31,122 nucleotides of DNA from JAJYVT01 sp036796435 (GTDB taxonomy: Bacteria; Actinomycetota; Acidimicrobiia; Acidimicrobiales; RAAP-2), in contig DAIRCY010000021.1 of assembly GCA_036796435.1 (NCBI GenBank), positions 1 through 31,122 of the forward strand, given 5' to 3'. This document shows positions 7,188 to 15,668 of the stretch, piece after piece; position 1 is the first letter of the stretch; each line of letters begins with the position of its first letter. The notes under the pieces are model-generated. The model worked only from the letters and a program-made list of their open reading frames with translations. It was not told the DNA's origin and made no database searches. A program made the translations under genes and the position numbers.

Positions 7188-7742
7188 ATGGCTCGGATTG
7201 CGCTCGACTTCGAGTACGAGGGTCACGTCGGCCGCGTGACTGCGGTGTGCGAGCCGAGCGACGACCCGGTCAGGATCGGCAAGGACGAGACCGATCGGGA
7301 CTTTCCGGTTTGCGACGCTGCGATCGACCTGCCCACGGCTGCGGGATACCTCCGGTTCTGCGGCTGGGTGCAGCTCGTCCGCTCGTCGGACAACACGTCG
7401 GACGGAGAGGAGTTCGAGCCGGACCCGCTGGGGCCGTTCGCCGACTCGCCCTCACCCTTCTGCTTCTTCGGGTCTCTCCCGACGCTCTTCGACGCGCCCT
7501 CTCGCAGCCGGGAACGCCCGATGGAGTGGGAAGCCCACAGCTTTCTCTCGGTCCTCGCGATGGACGGCGAGATGCGGGCTGTTCGTCCCCTCGTCGGGTT
7601 CCGTTGGGGGTTCGACATCGACGCGGGCGGAGCCGTGCGACTGCGGGAGCTCGCCCCGCTCCGTGCCGCGGCGTGGGAGGGTCACCGGCCGCTTCTCGCC
7701 CGGTGGTACCCCACCTGGTCGTTCCTCCCCGGCACCTTCTGA
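7188..7742 (+). CDS. Conserved hypothetical protein
   Basis: A 184-residue soluble protein without signal peptide or membrane segments. It starts ARIALDFEYEGHVGRVTAVCEP and has GYLRFCGWVQLVRSSDN (about 54-70), then SPFCFFGSLPTLFDAPSR (about 89-106). EWEAHSFLSVLAMDG and LVGFRWGFDI follow. The composition, rich in aromatic and acidic residues, and the pattern recall uncharacterised actinobacterial proteins, but I cannot name a domain. It is divergent from the BtuF-like gene (65 bases between starts). The TAnnnT box upstream supports the ATG start. Function unknown. Confidence 0.7.
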   Translation: MARIALDFEYEGHVGRVTAVCEPSDDPVRIGKDETDRDFPVCDAAIDLPTAAGYLRFCGWVQLVRSSDNTSDGEEFEPDPLGPFADSPSPFCFFGSLPTLFDAPSRSRERPMEWEAHSFLSVLAMDGEMRAVRPLVGFRWGFDIDAGGAVRLRELAPLRAAAWEGHRPLLARWYPTWSFLPGTF

Positions 7743-7895
7743 CAGGTTCAGCGCGACGTTCCCCGCCGGCCGGGGCCGCGATGATATCCGGGTGTGGGCT
7801 GCGTCCTTCCTGCCAGACGACGACGGCGCCCGTGATGGGCGTTCCGTGAGGGACGAGCGTTCGGAGACCGGGCGTTCACGGACAAAGGAGGAACG

Positions 7896-8048
7896 GTGGC
7901 CCGCGTCTACGGCGCGCTCGCAGAGGGAGGCTCGGAGGGATCCCCGATGGCCGACATGCCGTGGGGCTCCTACTGGGGCGTGATCCTCGACCGCTACGGC
8001 ATCCGCTGGATGGTCAACCACACCCTTGGCGATCAGACGCGCCGGTAG
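7896..8048 (+). pseudogene. C-terminal fragment of a VOC/PhnB-like protein
   Basis: A 50-codon frame encodes the C-terminal end of a PhnB-type vicinal-oxygen-chelate (glyoxalase-fold) protein: VYGALAEGGSEGSPM, then MPWGSYWGVILDRYGIRWMVN. This matches the typical R(I/V)(F/Y)xALxEGG...WGxxxGxxxDRFGxxWMVN ending of a ~140-residue family. The first two thirds, including the metal and substrate positions, are missing, and I find no matching sequence upstream in any frame. AAAGGAG (7885-7891) precedes the GTG by four bases, so the remnant could still be translated. The 3' end overlaps the DUF1206 gene by 16 bases. A truncated relic is the simplest reading. Confidence 0.6.
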
Positions 8049-8881
8049 AGCGCCTCGATCACCGAGTAGGCGGCGAAGGTCACCAGCCCGAAGGCGACGA
8101 GCGCGATCCACCACGCGCCCGCGGACGAGTGCATCACCGCTTCCAGGCTCTGGTCGATGCTCTTCTCGCGTGACGGGGCGTCGTTCAGCGCCGCGACGAA
8201 GGTGTAGGAGGCGACGAGGGCCACCAGCGCGGCGCGGGTGAGGTTGCCGACGGTGCCCGTCACGCGCCCGGCCATGCCGACCCACGCGGCGGCGCGGTGC
8301 TCGTCCAGAGTCTCGCGGTAGTCGTGCACGCAGCCCCAGACCGCCAGCCCCACGGCGCCGGCCGCGAGCGCCGCGCCGACGACGCCCAAGAGGTAGGGGC
8401 CACCCGGCCACGCGAGCACGGTCGCCGCTGCGCCCTGCGGATGGTTCGCCGGGCCGCCGGAGCCACCGCTGCCTTCGATGATGGCGAGCGCCTCGGCGAA
8501 CAAGAGGAAGTAGAGGGCCCCGATGGCGAGCCACGCGAGGCGTTGGACCGCCGAGGGCCTGTCCCCCTCGGAGGGCTCGGCACCGGCGAACGCCTGCAGC
8601 AGGCGCCAGCAGCCGTAGCAGAAGAGGCCGGCGCTCAGGAGTCCGAGCAGGAACGGGCCGGCGGGCTGCTTCACGACCTCGGCGAGCGCCCCGCTTCCTG
8701 AGGTCTGGGAAGGGGGACGCCCGTGGGCGACGATCAGCGCGGCGAGCACGGCGAGGATCACGTAGATCACCGCGCGCGACGCGAGCCCCGCGCGCGCGAC
8801 GGTCTGGAGCAAGTCGTTCGGTTTCGACCGCTGCAGCTCTGCGCCGAGACCCCGCGATGCCCGCTCCGCCTTCACCGCCAC
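8033..8881 (-). CDS. DUF1206 family membrane protein
   Basis: A 282-residue integral membrane protein with six predicted helices in three two-helix repeats, the DUF1206 layout. Examples are AVIYVILAVLAALIVAHG (about 37-54), FLLGLLSAGLFCYGCWRLLQ and WWIALVAFGLVTFAAYSVIEA near the end. Each repeat ends with a conserved aromatic-rich YxxWRL- or YSVIEALYRR-type segment. The function of the family is unknown. The start is GTG at 8881. It lies 89 bases downstream of the nucleoside locus on the same strand and could be read-through or independent. Its 3' end overlaps the VOC fragment. Confidence 0.88.
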   Translation of the reverse strand: MAVKAERASRGLGAELQRSKPNDLLQTVARAGLASRAVIYVILAVLAALIVAHGRPPSQTSGSGALAEVVKQPAGPFLLGLLSAGLFCYGCWRLLQAFAGAEPSEGDRPSAVQRLAWLAIGALYFLLFAEALAIIEGSGGSGGPANHPQGAAATVLAWPGGPYLLGVVGAALAAGAVGLAVWGCVHDYRETLDEHRAAAWVGMAGRVTGTVGNLTRAALVALVASYTFVAALNDAPSREKSIDQSLEAVMHSSAGAWWIALVAFGLVTFAAYSVIEALYRRV

Positions 8882-8970
8882 GCAAGGGGAGTTACCCAGT
8901 CACCGGGCGTGGGAACCCCCGGAGCCCCGACGCCCGCGGCGTCCCCGACGCGCACGGCGTCCCGCGCCGC

Positions 8971-10695
8971 TCAGCCGGCGAGGAGGGGGTGCAGCGCCGC
9001 GCCGATGTCTATGAGCTCGTCCGACGCGGCCGCCATGGCGCCGTCGAGATCGTCGTCCTCGACCACCCGGACCACCTCCACGTAGCTCTTCAGCTTCGGC
9101 TCCGTGCCGCTCGGCCTGACGAGCACGCGCGCGCCGGTCCCGAGCCAGAAGGCGAGCACGTCGGCAGGCGGGAGAGCGGGAAGACCTTCCTGCCAGGGGG
9201 TACCGCGGGCGAGGTCGAGCGCACGCACGACCGGCAAGCCGGCGATCTCCCCGGGCGGCCGTGCCCGCAGGCGCGCCATCCGCTCGCCCGGGTCGCGCGT
9301 GGCGACCGAGTGCTGCGCCGTGCGGTGCACGCCGTGACGACGCATGAGCTCCGCGAGGTAGCCGGCAACCGTCGTCCCTCGCGCCCTCAGATCGCCGGCC
9401 ATTGCGAGGAAGGCGAGGCCCGCGACGATGCCGTCCTTGTCGCGCACGGCGTCTCCCACGACGTAGCCGAGCGCCTCCTCGTAGCCGAAGGCGAGGCGGC
9501 TCCCCGGGACGGCGTCGACGGCCCGCACGATCCACTTGAAACCCGTCAGCGTGGCCACGAACGGGACCCCGGAGCTGGCGGCGACCTTCTCGAGCATGCT
9601 CGACGAGACGACCGACGCCGCGACGAGCGGGCGCGCCCCGAGGTCCCCCGGGGGGCGCCAGCCGGCACGCAGCCGGCCGAGCACGTAGGCGCCGAGCGCC
9701 ACGCCGACCTCGTCGCCGGTGAGCCGGCGCCACCCTTGCGGCACCGCCGCGTCCGGCACCGCCACCGCGAGCCGGTCGCCGTCCGGATCGTTGGCGAAGA
9801 CGAGGTCCGCGCCGGTGTGCCGAGCCTCTGCGAAGGCGAGGTCGAGCGCCCCGGGCTCCTCGGGATTGGGGAAGGCGACGGTCGGGAAGTCCGGGTCCGG
9901 GGCTGCCTGCGCCGCGACCACCACGGGGGCGGGGTAGCCCGCCACGCGGAGAGAGTCGCCGAAGAGGTCGCCTGCGACCCCGTGCATCGCCGTGTAGACG
10001 ACCGAGAGGGGCCGTGCGGGCTCGAGCCCGGCGGGCACCGCCGCGACGGCGGCACGCAGGTAGGCCTCGGCCACCTCCTCGCCGTGGGACACGACGAGCG
10101 GGCTGGACGGGCGGGCGGTACGCACCTCGGAGAGGGGACCGACGCGCTCGATGAGCGCCTCGATCTCCGCGTCGACCGGCGGCACGATCTGTGCGCCGTC
10201 GCCCAGGTACAGCTTGTACCCGTTGTCCTGCGGCGGATTGTGGCTCGCCGTGATCATCACGCCCGCGGCAGCGCCGAGGTGCCGGACGGCGAAGGCGAGG
10301 AGCGGCGTCGGCCGCCGGTCCGGGAGCCGGTGCACGGGAATCTCGTGACCGGCGAGCACGGCGGTCGCCTCGTCGGCGAGCTCGAGCGACCGGTGGCGGG
10401 CATCGCATCCCACGACGACACCCGCCCGCCGTGCCTCGGGCCGGTGCTCGTCGAGCCACCGGGCAAGGGCCGCCGTGGTCTGGCGGACGACCGCGCGGTT
10501 CATGCGGTTGGGCCCGGCGCCGACAGGGCCGCGCAGCCCCGCCGTGCCGAAGCGGAGCCGGCCGGCGAACCGGTCCTCGAGGTCGGCCCTGGCAGCCTCA
10601 CCGGGATCTGCGAGCAGCCGCTCGATCTCCTCGCGGTCGGCCTCGTCGGGGTCCTCGGCGGCCCAGGCCCGGGCTGCGGCCAGCAGCCCGCTCAC
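8971..10695 (-). CDS. Alpha-D-phosphohexomutase family enzyme (PmmB-like; candidate phosphopentomutase)
   Basis: A 574-residue phosphosugar mutase. The active-site phosphoserine is in TASHNPPQDNGYK (Ser151). The Mg site is DPDGDR at 303-308. The sugar-specificity loop reads GYEEALGY (404-411) rather than the GEESGG or GEMSGH loops of many mutases. The phosphate-binding loop is RPSGTEPK (527-534). These enzymes move phosphate between C1 and C6 of hexoses. Here the gene is the last of a nucleoside operon and overlaps punA by GTGA. No DeoB-type phosphopentomutase is present, so interconversion of (deoxy)ribose-1- and 5-phosphate is a plausible job (inference). M. tuberculosis has the same punA-pmmB pair. 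Confidence 0.9.
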   Translation of the reverse strand: MSGLLAAARAWAAEDPDEADREEIERLLADPGEAARADLEDRFAGRLRFGTAGLRGPVGAGPNRMNRAVVRQTTAALARWLDEHRPEARRAGVVVGCDARHRSLELADEATAVLAGHEIPVHRLPDRRPTPLLAFAVRHLGAAAGVMITASHNPPQDNGYKLYLGDGAQIVPPVDAEIEALIERVGPLSEVRTARPSSPLVVSHGEEVAEAYLRAAVAAVPAGLEPARPLSVVYTAMHGVAGDLFGDSLRVAGYPAPVVVAAQAAPDPDFPTVAFPNPEEPGALDLAFAEARHTGADLVFANDPDGDRLAVAVPDAAVPQGWRRLTGDEVGVALGAYVLGRLRAGWRPPGDLGARPLVAASVVSSSMLEKVAASSGVPFVATLTGFKWIVRAVDAVPGSRLAFGYEEALGYVVGDAVRDKDGIVAGLAFLAMAGDLRARGTTVAGYLAELMRRHGVHRTAQHSVATRDPGERMARLRARPPGEIAGLPVVRALDLARGTPWQEGLPALPPADVLAFWLGTGARVLVRPSGTEPKLKSYVEVVRVVEDDDLDGAMAAASDELIDIGAALHPLLAG

Positions 10696-11522
10696 AGCGA
10701 CGAGACCACCGCCGCGAGGAGGCGCCCGACGCTCCCGGCCGCGGCCCTGCCGGTCGCGACCACCCCGGCGTGGTCGAGCGGAGCAGCCGTTCGCCCGGCG
10801 GCGGCGTTGGTGACGAGCGAGACGCCGAGCACCTCCATCCCGAGGTGCCGTGCCGCGATCGCCTCGAGCACGGTGGACATGCCGACGAGGTCCGCGCCGC
10901 TCGAGTCGAGCATCGCGATCTCCGCGGGCGTCTCGTAGTGCGGGCCCCGCAACCCGGCGTAGACGCCTTCTGCAAGCGTCGGGTCCACGCCGCGCGCGAG
11001 CGCGCGGAGCCGTGCGCTGTAGAGGTCGGTGAGGTCGACGAACGGGAGCCCGTAGCCCGCCGGCGGCGGCGGTCCTTCGAGCGGAGAGGCAGCGGTCAGG
11101 TTCAGGTGGTCGCGTATCAGCACGGTCTGGCCGACGCGGTAGGCGGGGTTGACAGCGCCCGCCGCGTTGGTGAGCACCACGGCGCGGCACCCGGCGGCGG
11201 CCGCGGTCCGCACCCCGTGCACCACCGCGGCGGGCGCGTGGCCCTCGTAGAGGTGGACACGGCCGGCGAGCACGAGCACGCGTCGGCCGCCTGCGCTCAC
11301 GGAGCGGACGGTCCCGGCATGCCCGGCGACCGTGGGGGACGGGAAGCCGCCGAGCTCGGTCATCTCGACCTCGGCCTCGGTGGTGCCGATCTCATGGGCG
11401 GCCGGCGACCAGCCCGAGCCGAGGACGACCGCCACGTCGTGGCGCTCGATGCCGGTCGCGCAGGCGAGCTTGGCCGCCGCCGCGCGTGCGAGGGCGTAGG
11501 GGTCGGGCGCCGGTGACGTCAC
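10692..11522 (-). CDS. punA: Purine nucleoside phosphorylase (trimeric class)
   Basis: PNP splits purine (deoxy)nucleosides with phosphate into base and (deoxy)ribose-1-phosphate in the cytoplasm. The 276-residue length fits the trimeric PNP/MTAP class. Seen are the phosphate loop VVLGSGWSP (32-40), RVHLYEGH (88-95) and LTNAAGAVN (117-125). GPHYETPAEIAML (193-205) has the purine-binding Glu201, GMSTVLEAIAARH starts at 214, and TNAAAG has Asn239, the residue typical of 6-oxopurine specificity. The GTG start overlaps the upstream permease stop (GTGA) and the stop overlaps the mutase start, so all three are coupled. Guanosine and inosine made by the import and deamination steps are its likely substrates. 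Confidence 0.95.
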   Translation of the reverse strand: MTSPAPDPYALARAAAAKLACATGIERHDVAVVLGSGWSPAAHEIGTTEAEVEMTELGGFPSPTVAGHAGTVRSVSAGGRRVLVLAGRVHLYEGHAPAAVVHGVRTAAAAGCRAVVLTNAAGAVNPAYRVGQTVLIRDHLNLTAASPLEGPPPPAGYGLPFVDLTDLYSARLRALARGVDPTLAEGVYAGLRGPHYETPAEIAMLDSSGADLVGMSTVLEAIAARHLGMEVLGVSLVTNAAAGRTAAPLDHAGVVATGRAAAGSVGRLLAAVVSSL

Positions 11523-12796
11523 GTCTTCACGTACGGCTGGCCGTCGGCCTTGGGCGGCCTGCCCCTGCCGACGAGCCCGGCCACCGCGACGATCGTCGCG
11601 ATGTAGGGGAACATGAGCAGGATGTCGGAGGGGATCGGGGCGTTGATCGTCCCGAGCACGCCGGCCAACGCCGACATGAACCCGAAGAGGAGCGCCGCCG
11701 CGGTGCCGCCGAGCGGCGTCCACCGCCCGAAGATCATCGCGGCGAGGGCGATGAAGCCGAGCCCCGAGGACATTGTCTTGCCGAATGCCCCCACCGAGCC
11801 GATCGTGAGGTACGCGCCACCGATGCCGGCGAGGACACCTCCGAGGAGGACATTGCGCCACCGCGTCCCGAGCACGTTGATCCCCACGGTGTCCGCAGCC
11901 GTCGGGTGCTCGCCGACCGAGCGCACTCGCAGGCCCCAGCGGGTCGAGAAGAGGCCGACCTGCACGAGGAAGATCGCGACGTAGGTGATGTAGAGGAAGA
12001 TCGTCGAGTTGAACAGCACCGGGCCGGCGATGGGGATGTCGCCGAGGAGCGGGATCTTGTAGGCGCCGAACGTCGCAGGCGAGTTGAGGCGGTTCGCGAA
12101 CGGCACGAGGGCCGCGTCGTAGAAGTAGGAGGTGATCCCCGCCGCGAAGAGGTCGAGCACGATGCCGAGCACGATCTGGTCGACCCGGTAGCGGATCGCG
12201 AAGACCCCGAGCAGCGCGGCAATGAGGATGCCGAAGAGCGGCCGGGCGAGCAGGCCGAGCCACAGCGAGCCGAACGCGCTCGCGACCACCGCGGCCCCGA
12301 AGGCCCCGGTGAGCAACTGGCCTTCGATCGCCACGTTGATGACGCCCGCTCGCTCGCACAGGCATCCCGACAGCGCGCCGAGGACGAGCGGGATGGACGA
12401 GGTGACCGTCGTGGCGAGGAGCGAGGTGAACGGAAGAGGAAAACGGCCGGCGTCTGCCCAGCACAAGAACGCCACCACGAAGGCGACGGCGCCCACGCCG
12501 GCGGCGAGCCTCCGGACGCGCTTGGCGAGGGGGAACGCCGCGAACCCTGCCCCGATCACGCAGCTGAGCGCGCCGAGGGCGAGGGAGACGGGTCGAGGTG
12601 TCACCGTCAGCTTCGACACGTTCACGGCGGCGCCTGTCAGCGTGAACGTGAACACGGCATGCCCCTTGGGAGCCATGTACCCGAACACCAGGGCGTCGAG
12701 GAGCCCGAGGACGAAGAGCAGGCCGCCGATGACGTAGCGGCGCTCGACCACGAACGTCCGCCTCGTCGAGAGGAGGGTGGCCGGGGTCACGGTCAT
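11519..12796 (-). CDS. Nucleoside ABC transporter permease (NupQ-like)
   Basis: A 425-residue BPD_transp_2-family permease with about ten hydrophobic segments. The conserved family core is LVLGALSGCLCERAGVINVAIEGQLLTGAF, the cytoplasmic-loop motif shared by nucleoside importers of the NupP/NupQ type. RVRSVGEHPTAADTVGIN, near residue 300, is the ATPase-coupling EAA-like loop. The N-terminal ~110 residues add extra membrane segments. With the neighbouring permease it should form the heterodimeric channel for nucleosides. Its ATG overlaps the partner permease stop (ATGA) and its stop overlaps punA, placing transport and phosphorolysis in one transcript. Confidence 0.92.
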   Translation of the reverse strand: MTVTPATLLSTRRTFVVERRYVIGGLLFVLGLLDALVFGYMAPKGHAVFTFTLTGAAVNVSKLTVTPRPVSLALGALSCVIGAGFAAFPLAKRVRRLAAGVGAVAFVVAFLCWADAGRFPLPFTSLLATTVTSSIPLVLGALSGCLCERAGVINVAIEGQLLTGAFGAAVVASAFGSLWLGLLARPLFGILIAALLGVFAIRYRVDQIVLGIVLDLFAAGITSYFYDAALVPFANRLNSPATFGAYKIPLLGDIPIAGPVLFNSTIFLYITYVAIFLVQVGLFSTRWGLRVRSVGEHPTAADTVGINVLGTRWRNVLLGGVLAGIGGAYLTIGSVGAFGKTMSSGLGFIALAAMIFGRWTPLGGTAAALLFGFMSALAGVLGTINAPIPSDILLMFPYIATIVAVAGLVGRGRPPKADGQPYVKT

Positions 12797-14112
12797 CCGC
12801 CCCACCCCCTGGCTTCGAGCTGGCCGGCCCCGCCCGCGCGTGGTGGGCGCAGCCGGAAGATCGCCCGCATGAGGGGGGGCGCGGCGACGAAGAGCACGAT
12901 CAGGGCCTCGATGACCGTGACGATGTCCACCGGGACCTGCGTCGACGCCTGCATCGCCACCCCGCCCGCGCGCAGGGCACCGAAGAGGAGCGATGCGAGC
13001 ACCGTGCCTCCGGGGCTCGCCCGCCCGAGGAGGGCGACGGTGATCGCGTACACGTTGTATGTGCCGTAGATCTGGGGGGCGAGGTCGAAGTTGGTTCCCT
13101 GCACGATCGTCGCCCCGGCGAGCCCGGCGAGGGCACCGGCGACGACCATCACGACGATCCACGACCGCTCGGTGGACATGCCCGCGCTCCGTGCTGCTCT
13201 CGGATTGGAGCCGACGGTCCGCAGCTCGAAGCCCGTCGTCGTCCGGTTGAGCAGCCACCAGGTCGCCGCGGCCGCGGCGAGGGCGATCACGAAGCCGACG
13301 TTCACGCGCAGCGATGAGCCGAAGAGGTGCGGGAGGACCGCGTTGCCCGCGATGGGGGGGCTGATCGGGTTGGGGTTGCCCGGGCGCCGGAAGGCCGTCA
13401 GCCCCAGCAGGTAGACGAGCAGGTATTCCATCACGTAGTTCAACATGATGGTGACGATGACTTCGTGAGCGCCCGTCCTCGCCTTGAGGAACCCGACGAA
13501 CCCGCCGACGATCGCGCCTCCCACGATGCCACCGGCGACGGCCACGACGACGTGGATCACGACGGGCAGGTGCACCGCGAAGCCGATCCAACCCGAGATC
13601 ATCGCGCCGCCGATGAGCTGGCTCGCGGCCCCGATGTTGAAGAGCCCGGCCCGGAATGCGATGGCCACGGCGAGCCCGGTGAGGATGATGGGCGTCGCAT
13701 TGACCGCGGTCTCGGACAACGGGCCGAACACGGCGGCGACCGACCCGCCGTGGAAAGCCGAAGAGACGGTGTGCGGGCTGAAGATCGCGCCCTCGAACAT
13801 CGCCACGTACGCGCCGCTGGCCGTGTCCCAGGCCGTGGCGAACGCCTTCCCCGGTGCCGACAAGAGGTTGCTCCACGCGTGCAGCACCGTCGCGTTGGTG
13901 AAAGAGATGATCAGCCCGCCGACCACGATGGCCGAGACGAACGCGAGGGCCGTCACCACGAAGGAATTGCCGCGAGTGACCGCGTCGAGGAGCACCTGGG
14001 CGAACCTGCGCTCCTCGCCGTTGCCGCCACCGCCGGCGCCTCCCGCTCCGGCCGGCAACGACTCGTCGGGCTCGCGGGCTTCGCCGGCCTCGAGCGCCAC
14101 GTCGCTGGTCAT
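12793..14112 (-). CDS. Nucleoside ABC transporter permease (NupP-like)
   Basis: A 439-residue BPD_transp_2 permease. A polar Gly/Glu-rich N-terminus (1-45) precedes the membrane segments. The core has ETAVNATPIILTGLAVAIAFRAGLFNIGAASQ, the family hallmark, and HEVIVTIMLNYVMEYLLVYL. The coupling loop is FELRTVGSNPRAARSAGM. It is the partner of the downstream permease in a BMP-type nucleoside importer. A 60-residue insert near 70-130, between the first helix and the hallmark, is probably extracytoplasmic. ATGA overlaps on both sides (with the ATPase and the second permease) indicate strict co-translation. Confidence 0.92.
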   Translation of the reverse strand: MTSDVALEAGEAREPDESLPAGAGGAGGGGNGEERRFAQVLLDAVTRGNSFVVTALAFVSAIVVGGLIISFTNATVLHAWSNLLSAPGKAFATAWDTASGAYVAMFEGAIFSPHTVSSAFHGGSVAAVFGPLSETAVNATPIILTGLAVAIAFRAGLFNIGAASQLIGGAMISGWIGFAVHLPVVIHVVVAVAGGIVGGAIVGGFVGFLKARTGAHEVIVTIMLNYVMEYLLVYLLGLTAFRRPGNPNPISPPIAGNAVLPHLFGSSLRVNVGFVIALAAAAATWWLLNRTTTGFELRTVGSNPRAARSAGMSTERSWIVVMVVAGALAGLAGATIVQGTNFDLAPQIYGTYNVYAITVALLGRASPGGTVLASLLFGALRAGGVAMQASTQVPVDIVTVIEALIVLFVAAPPLMRAIFRLRPPRAGGAGQLEARGWGG

Positions 14113-15614
14113 GCCGGCCGCACCGCGCCGGCCATCAGGAGGCCGAGCTCGGTCGCCGGGATCGTCGGCGGCACGATGCCCACGATCTTCCCCTCGTACA
14201 TCACCGCGATCCGGTCCGCCAGGGCGTAGACCTCGTCGAGCTCGGTCGAGACGATGAGCACCGCAGAGCCGGCGTCGCGTTCCGCGACGATCCGGCGGTG
14301 GACGAACTCGATCGAGCCGACGTCGAGCCCCCGGGTCGGCTGGTTGGCGAGGACCAGGCGGGTCTTGCGGCTCAGCTCCCTGGCGACGATCACCTTCTGC
14401 TGGTTGCCGCCCGAGAGCGTCTTGACCGGTACGTCGATCGAGCCGGCCCTGATGTCGAACTCGGCCATGTGCCGGCGCGCTGAGTCGCGTACGCGCTCGG
14501 GATGCAGGCTGATCCCCGACGCGTAGGGCGCGCGGTGGTAGAGATCGAGCACGAGGTTCTCCGCCACGCTGAAGCTCTCGACCAGCCCGTCTTCCTGGCG
14601 GTCCTCGGGGATGTAGCTGACGCCGGCCTCCAGCACGTCGCGGGTCGACGCGCGCGTGAGGTCCCTCCCGTCGAGCGAGACCCGGCCGCGCTGGACGGGG
14701 AGGAGCCCCATGAGCGCCTTGCACAGCTCGGTCTGCCCGTTCCCCTGGACGCCCGCGATCCCGAGTATCTCCCCCGCACGGACCTCGAGGCTCACGCCGT
14801 CGACCGCGAGCCTGCCGGTCTCGTCGAGCACGGCGAGGTCGTCGACCACGAGGACGACGTCGCCCGGGCTCGCCACGTCCTTGTGCACCCGGAGCTCGAC
14901 CGCCCTCCCGACCATGAGAGAAGCCAGCTCGGCGTCCGTCGCGCTGGGGGGCGGAGATCCGACGACCCGTCCCCGGCGGAGCACCGTCACCGTGTCGGCG
15001 ACCGCCTGGACCTCCTTCAGCTTGTGGCTGATGAAGAGGATGGACCTTCCCGACTCCCTGAGCTCGCGCATGATGCGGAAGAGCTCTTCGGTCTCGTTGG
15101 GCGTGAGGACGGCGGTCGGCTCGTCGAGGATGAGCAGGTCGGCTTGGCGCACGAGGACCTTCACGATCTCCACCCGCTGCTGGACGCCGACCGGGAGGTG
15201 CTCCACATAGGCGTCCGGGTCGACGGCGAGCCCGTAACGGTTCGAGAGCTCCCGGACCTCGCGTCGCGCCCGGCGACGGTCGAGCAGGCCGAGCGGCCTC
15301 GTCGGCTCCTTTCCGAGCACGACGTTCTCGGCCACCGTGAACACCGGCACCAGCATGAAGTGCTGGTGCACCATGCCGATGCCGGCGTCGATCGCGTCCT
15401 TCGGGCTCTTGAAGTGCACCTCGCGGCCATCGAGCTCGATCGTCCCGCTGTCGGGCCGGGTGAGCCCGTACAGCACGTTCATGAGCGTCGTCTTGCCCGC
15501 GCCGTTCTCGCCGAGCAGCGCGTGGATCTCGCCGGTGGCGACGTCGAGGTCGATCTGGTCGTTGGCGACGAGGCTGCCGAACCGCTTCGTGATCCCCCGC
15601 AGCTTCAGTTCCAA
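14109..15614 (-). CDS. Nucleoside ABC transporter ATP-binding protein (NupO-like, duplicated ATPase)
   Basis: A 501-residue protein with two fused ABC ATPase domains, as in sugar and nucleoside importers. Domain 1 has Walker A GENGAGKTT (35-43), a degenerate signature LPVGVQQR and Walker B LLILDEPTAVLT. Domain 2 has the atypical Walker A GVQGNGQTE usual for this class, and signature LSGGNQQK with LANQPTRGLDVGS. It powers uptake by the two downstream permeases. The start codon is TTG at 15614, supported by GAGGAGG five bases upstream and by MELKLRGITKRFG being the normal N-terminus. It follows the binding-protein gene by 54 bases and overlaps the first permease (ATGA). Confidence 0.94.
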   Translation of the reverse strand: MELKLRGITKRFGSLVANDQIDLDVATGEIHALLGENGAGKTTLMNVLYGLTRPDSGTIELDGREVHFKSPKDAIDAGIGMVHQHFMLVPVFTVAENVVLGKEPTRPLGLLDRRRARREVRELSNRYGLAVDPDAYVEHLPVGVQQRVEIVKVLVRQADLLILDEPTAVLTPNETEELFRIMRELRESGRSILFISHKLKEVQAVADTVTVLRRGRVVGSPPPSATDAELASLMVGRAVELRVHKDVASPGDVVLVVDDLAVLDETGRLAVDGVSLEVRAGEILGIAGVQGNGQTELCKALMGLLPVQRGRVSLDGRDLTRASTRDVLEAGVSYIPEDRQEDGLVESFSVAENLVLDLYHRAPYASGISLHPERVRDSARRHMAEFDIRAGSIDVPVKTLSGGNQQKVIVARELSRKTRLVLANQPTRGLDVGSIEFVHRRIVAERDAGSAVLIVSTELDEVYALADRIAVMYEGKIVGIVPPTIPATELGLLMAGAVRPA

Positions 15615-15668
15615 CGTGCCCTCCTCACGCGGGGGACAGAGGGAGCGGGGCGGTACTCGCCCGTCGGC

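Noticed and set aside
10692..12464. An N-terminal extension of punA into the permease region
   Set aside because: The open frame continues upstream, but the GTG in the GTGA overlap at 11522 gives the normal PNP length, and the upstream part is an out-of-frame reading of the permease gene.
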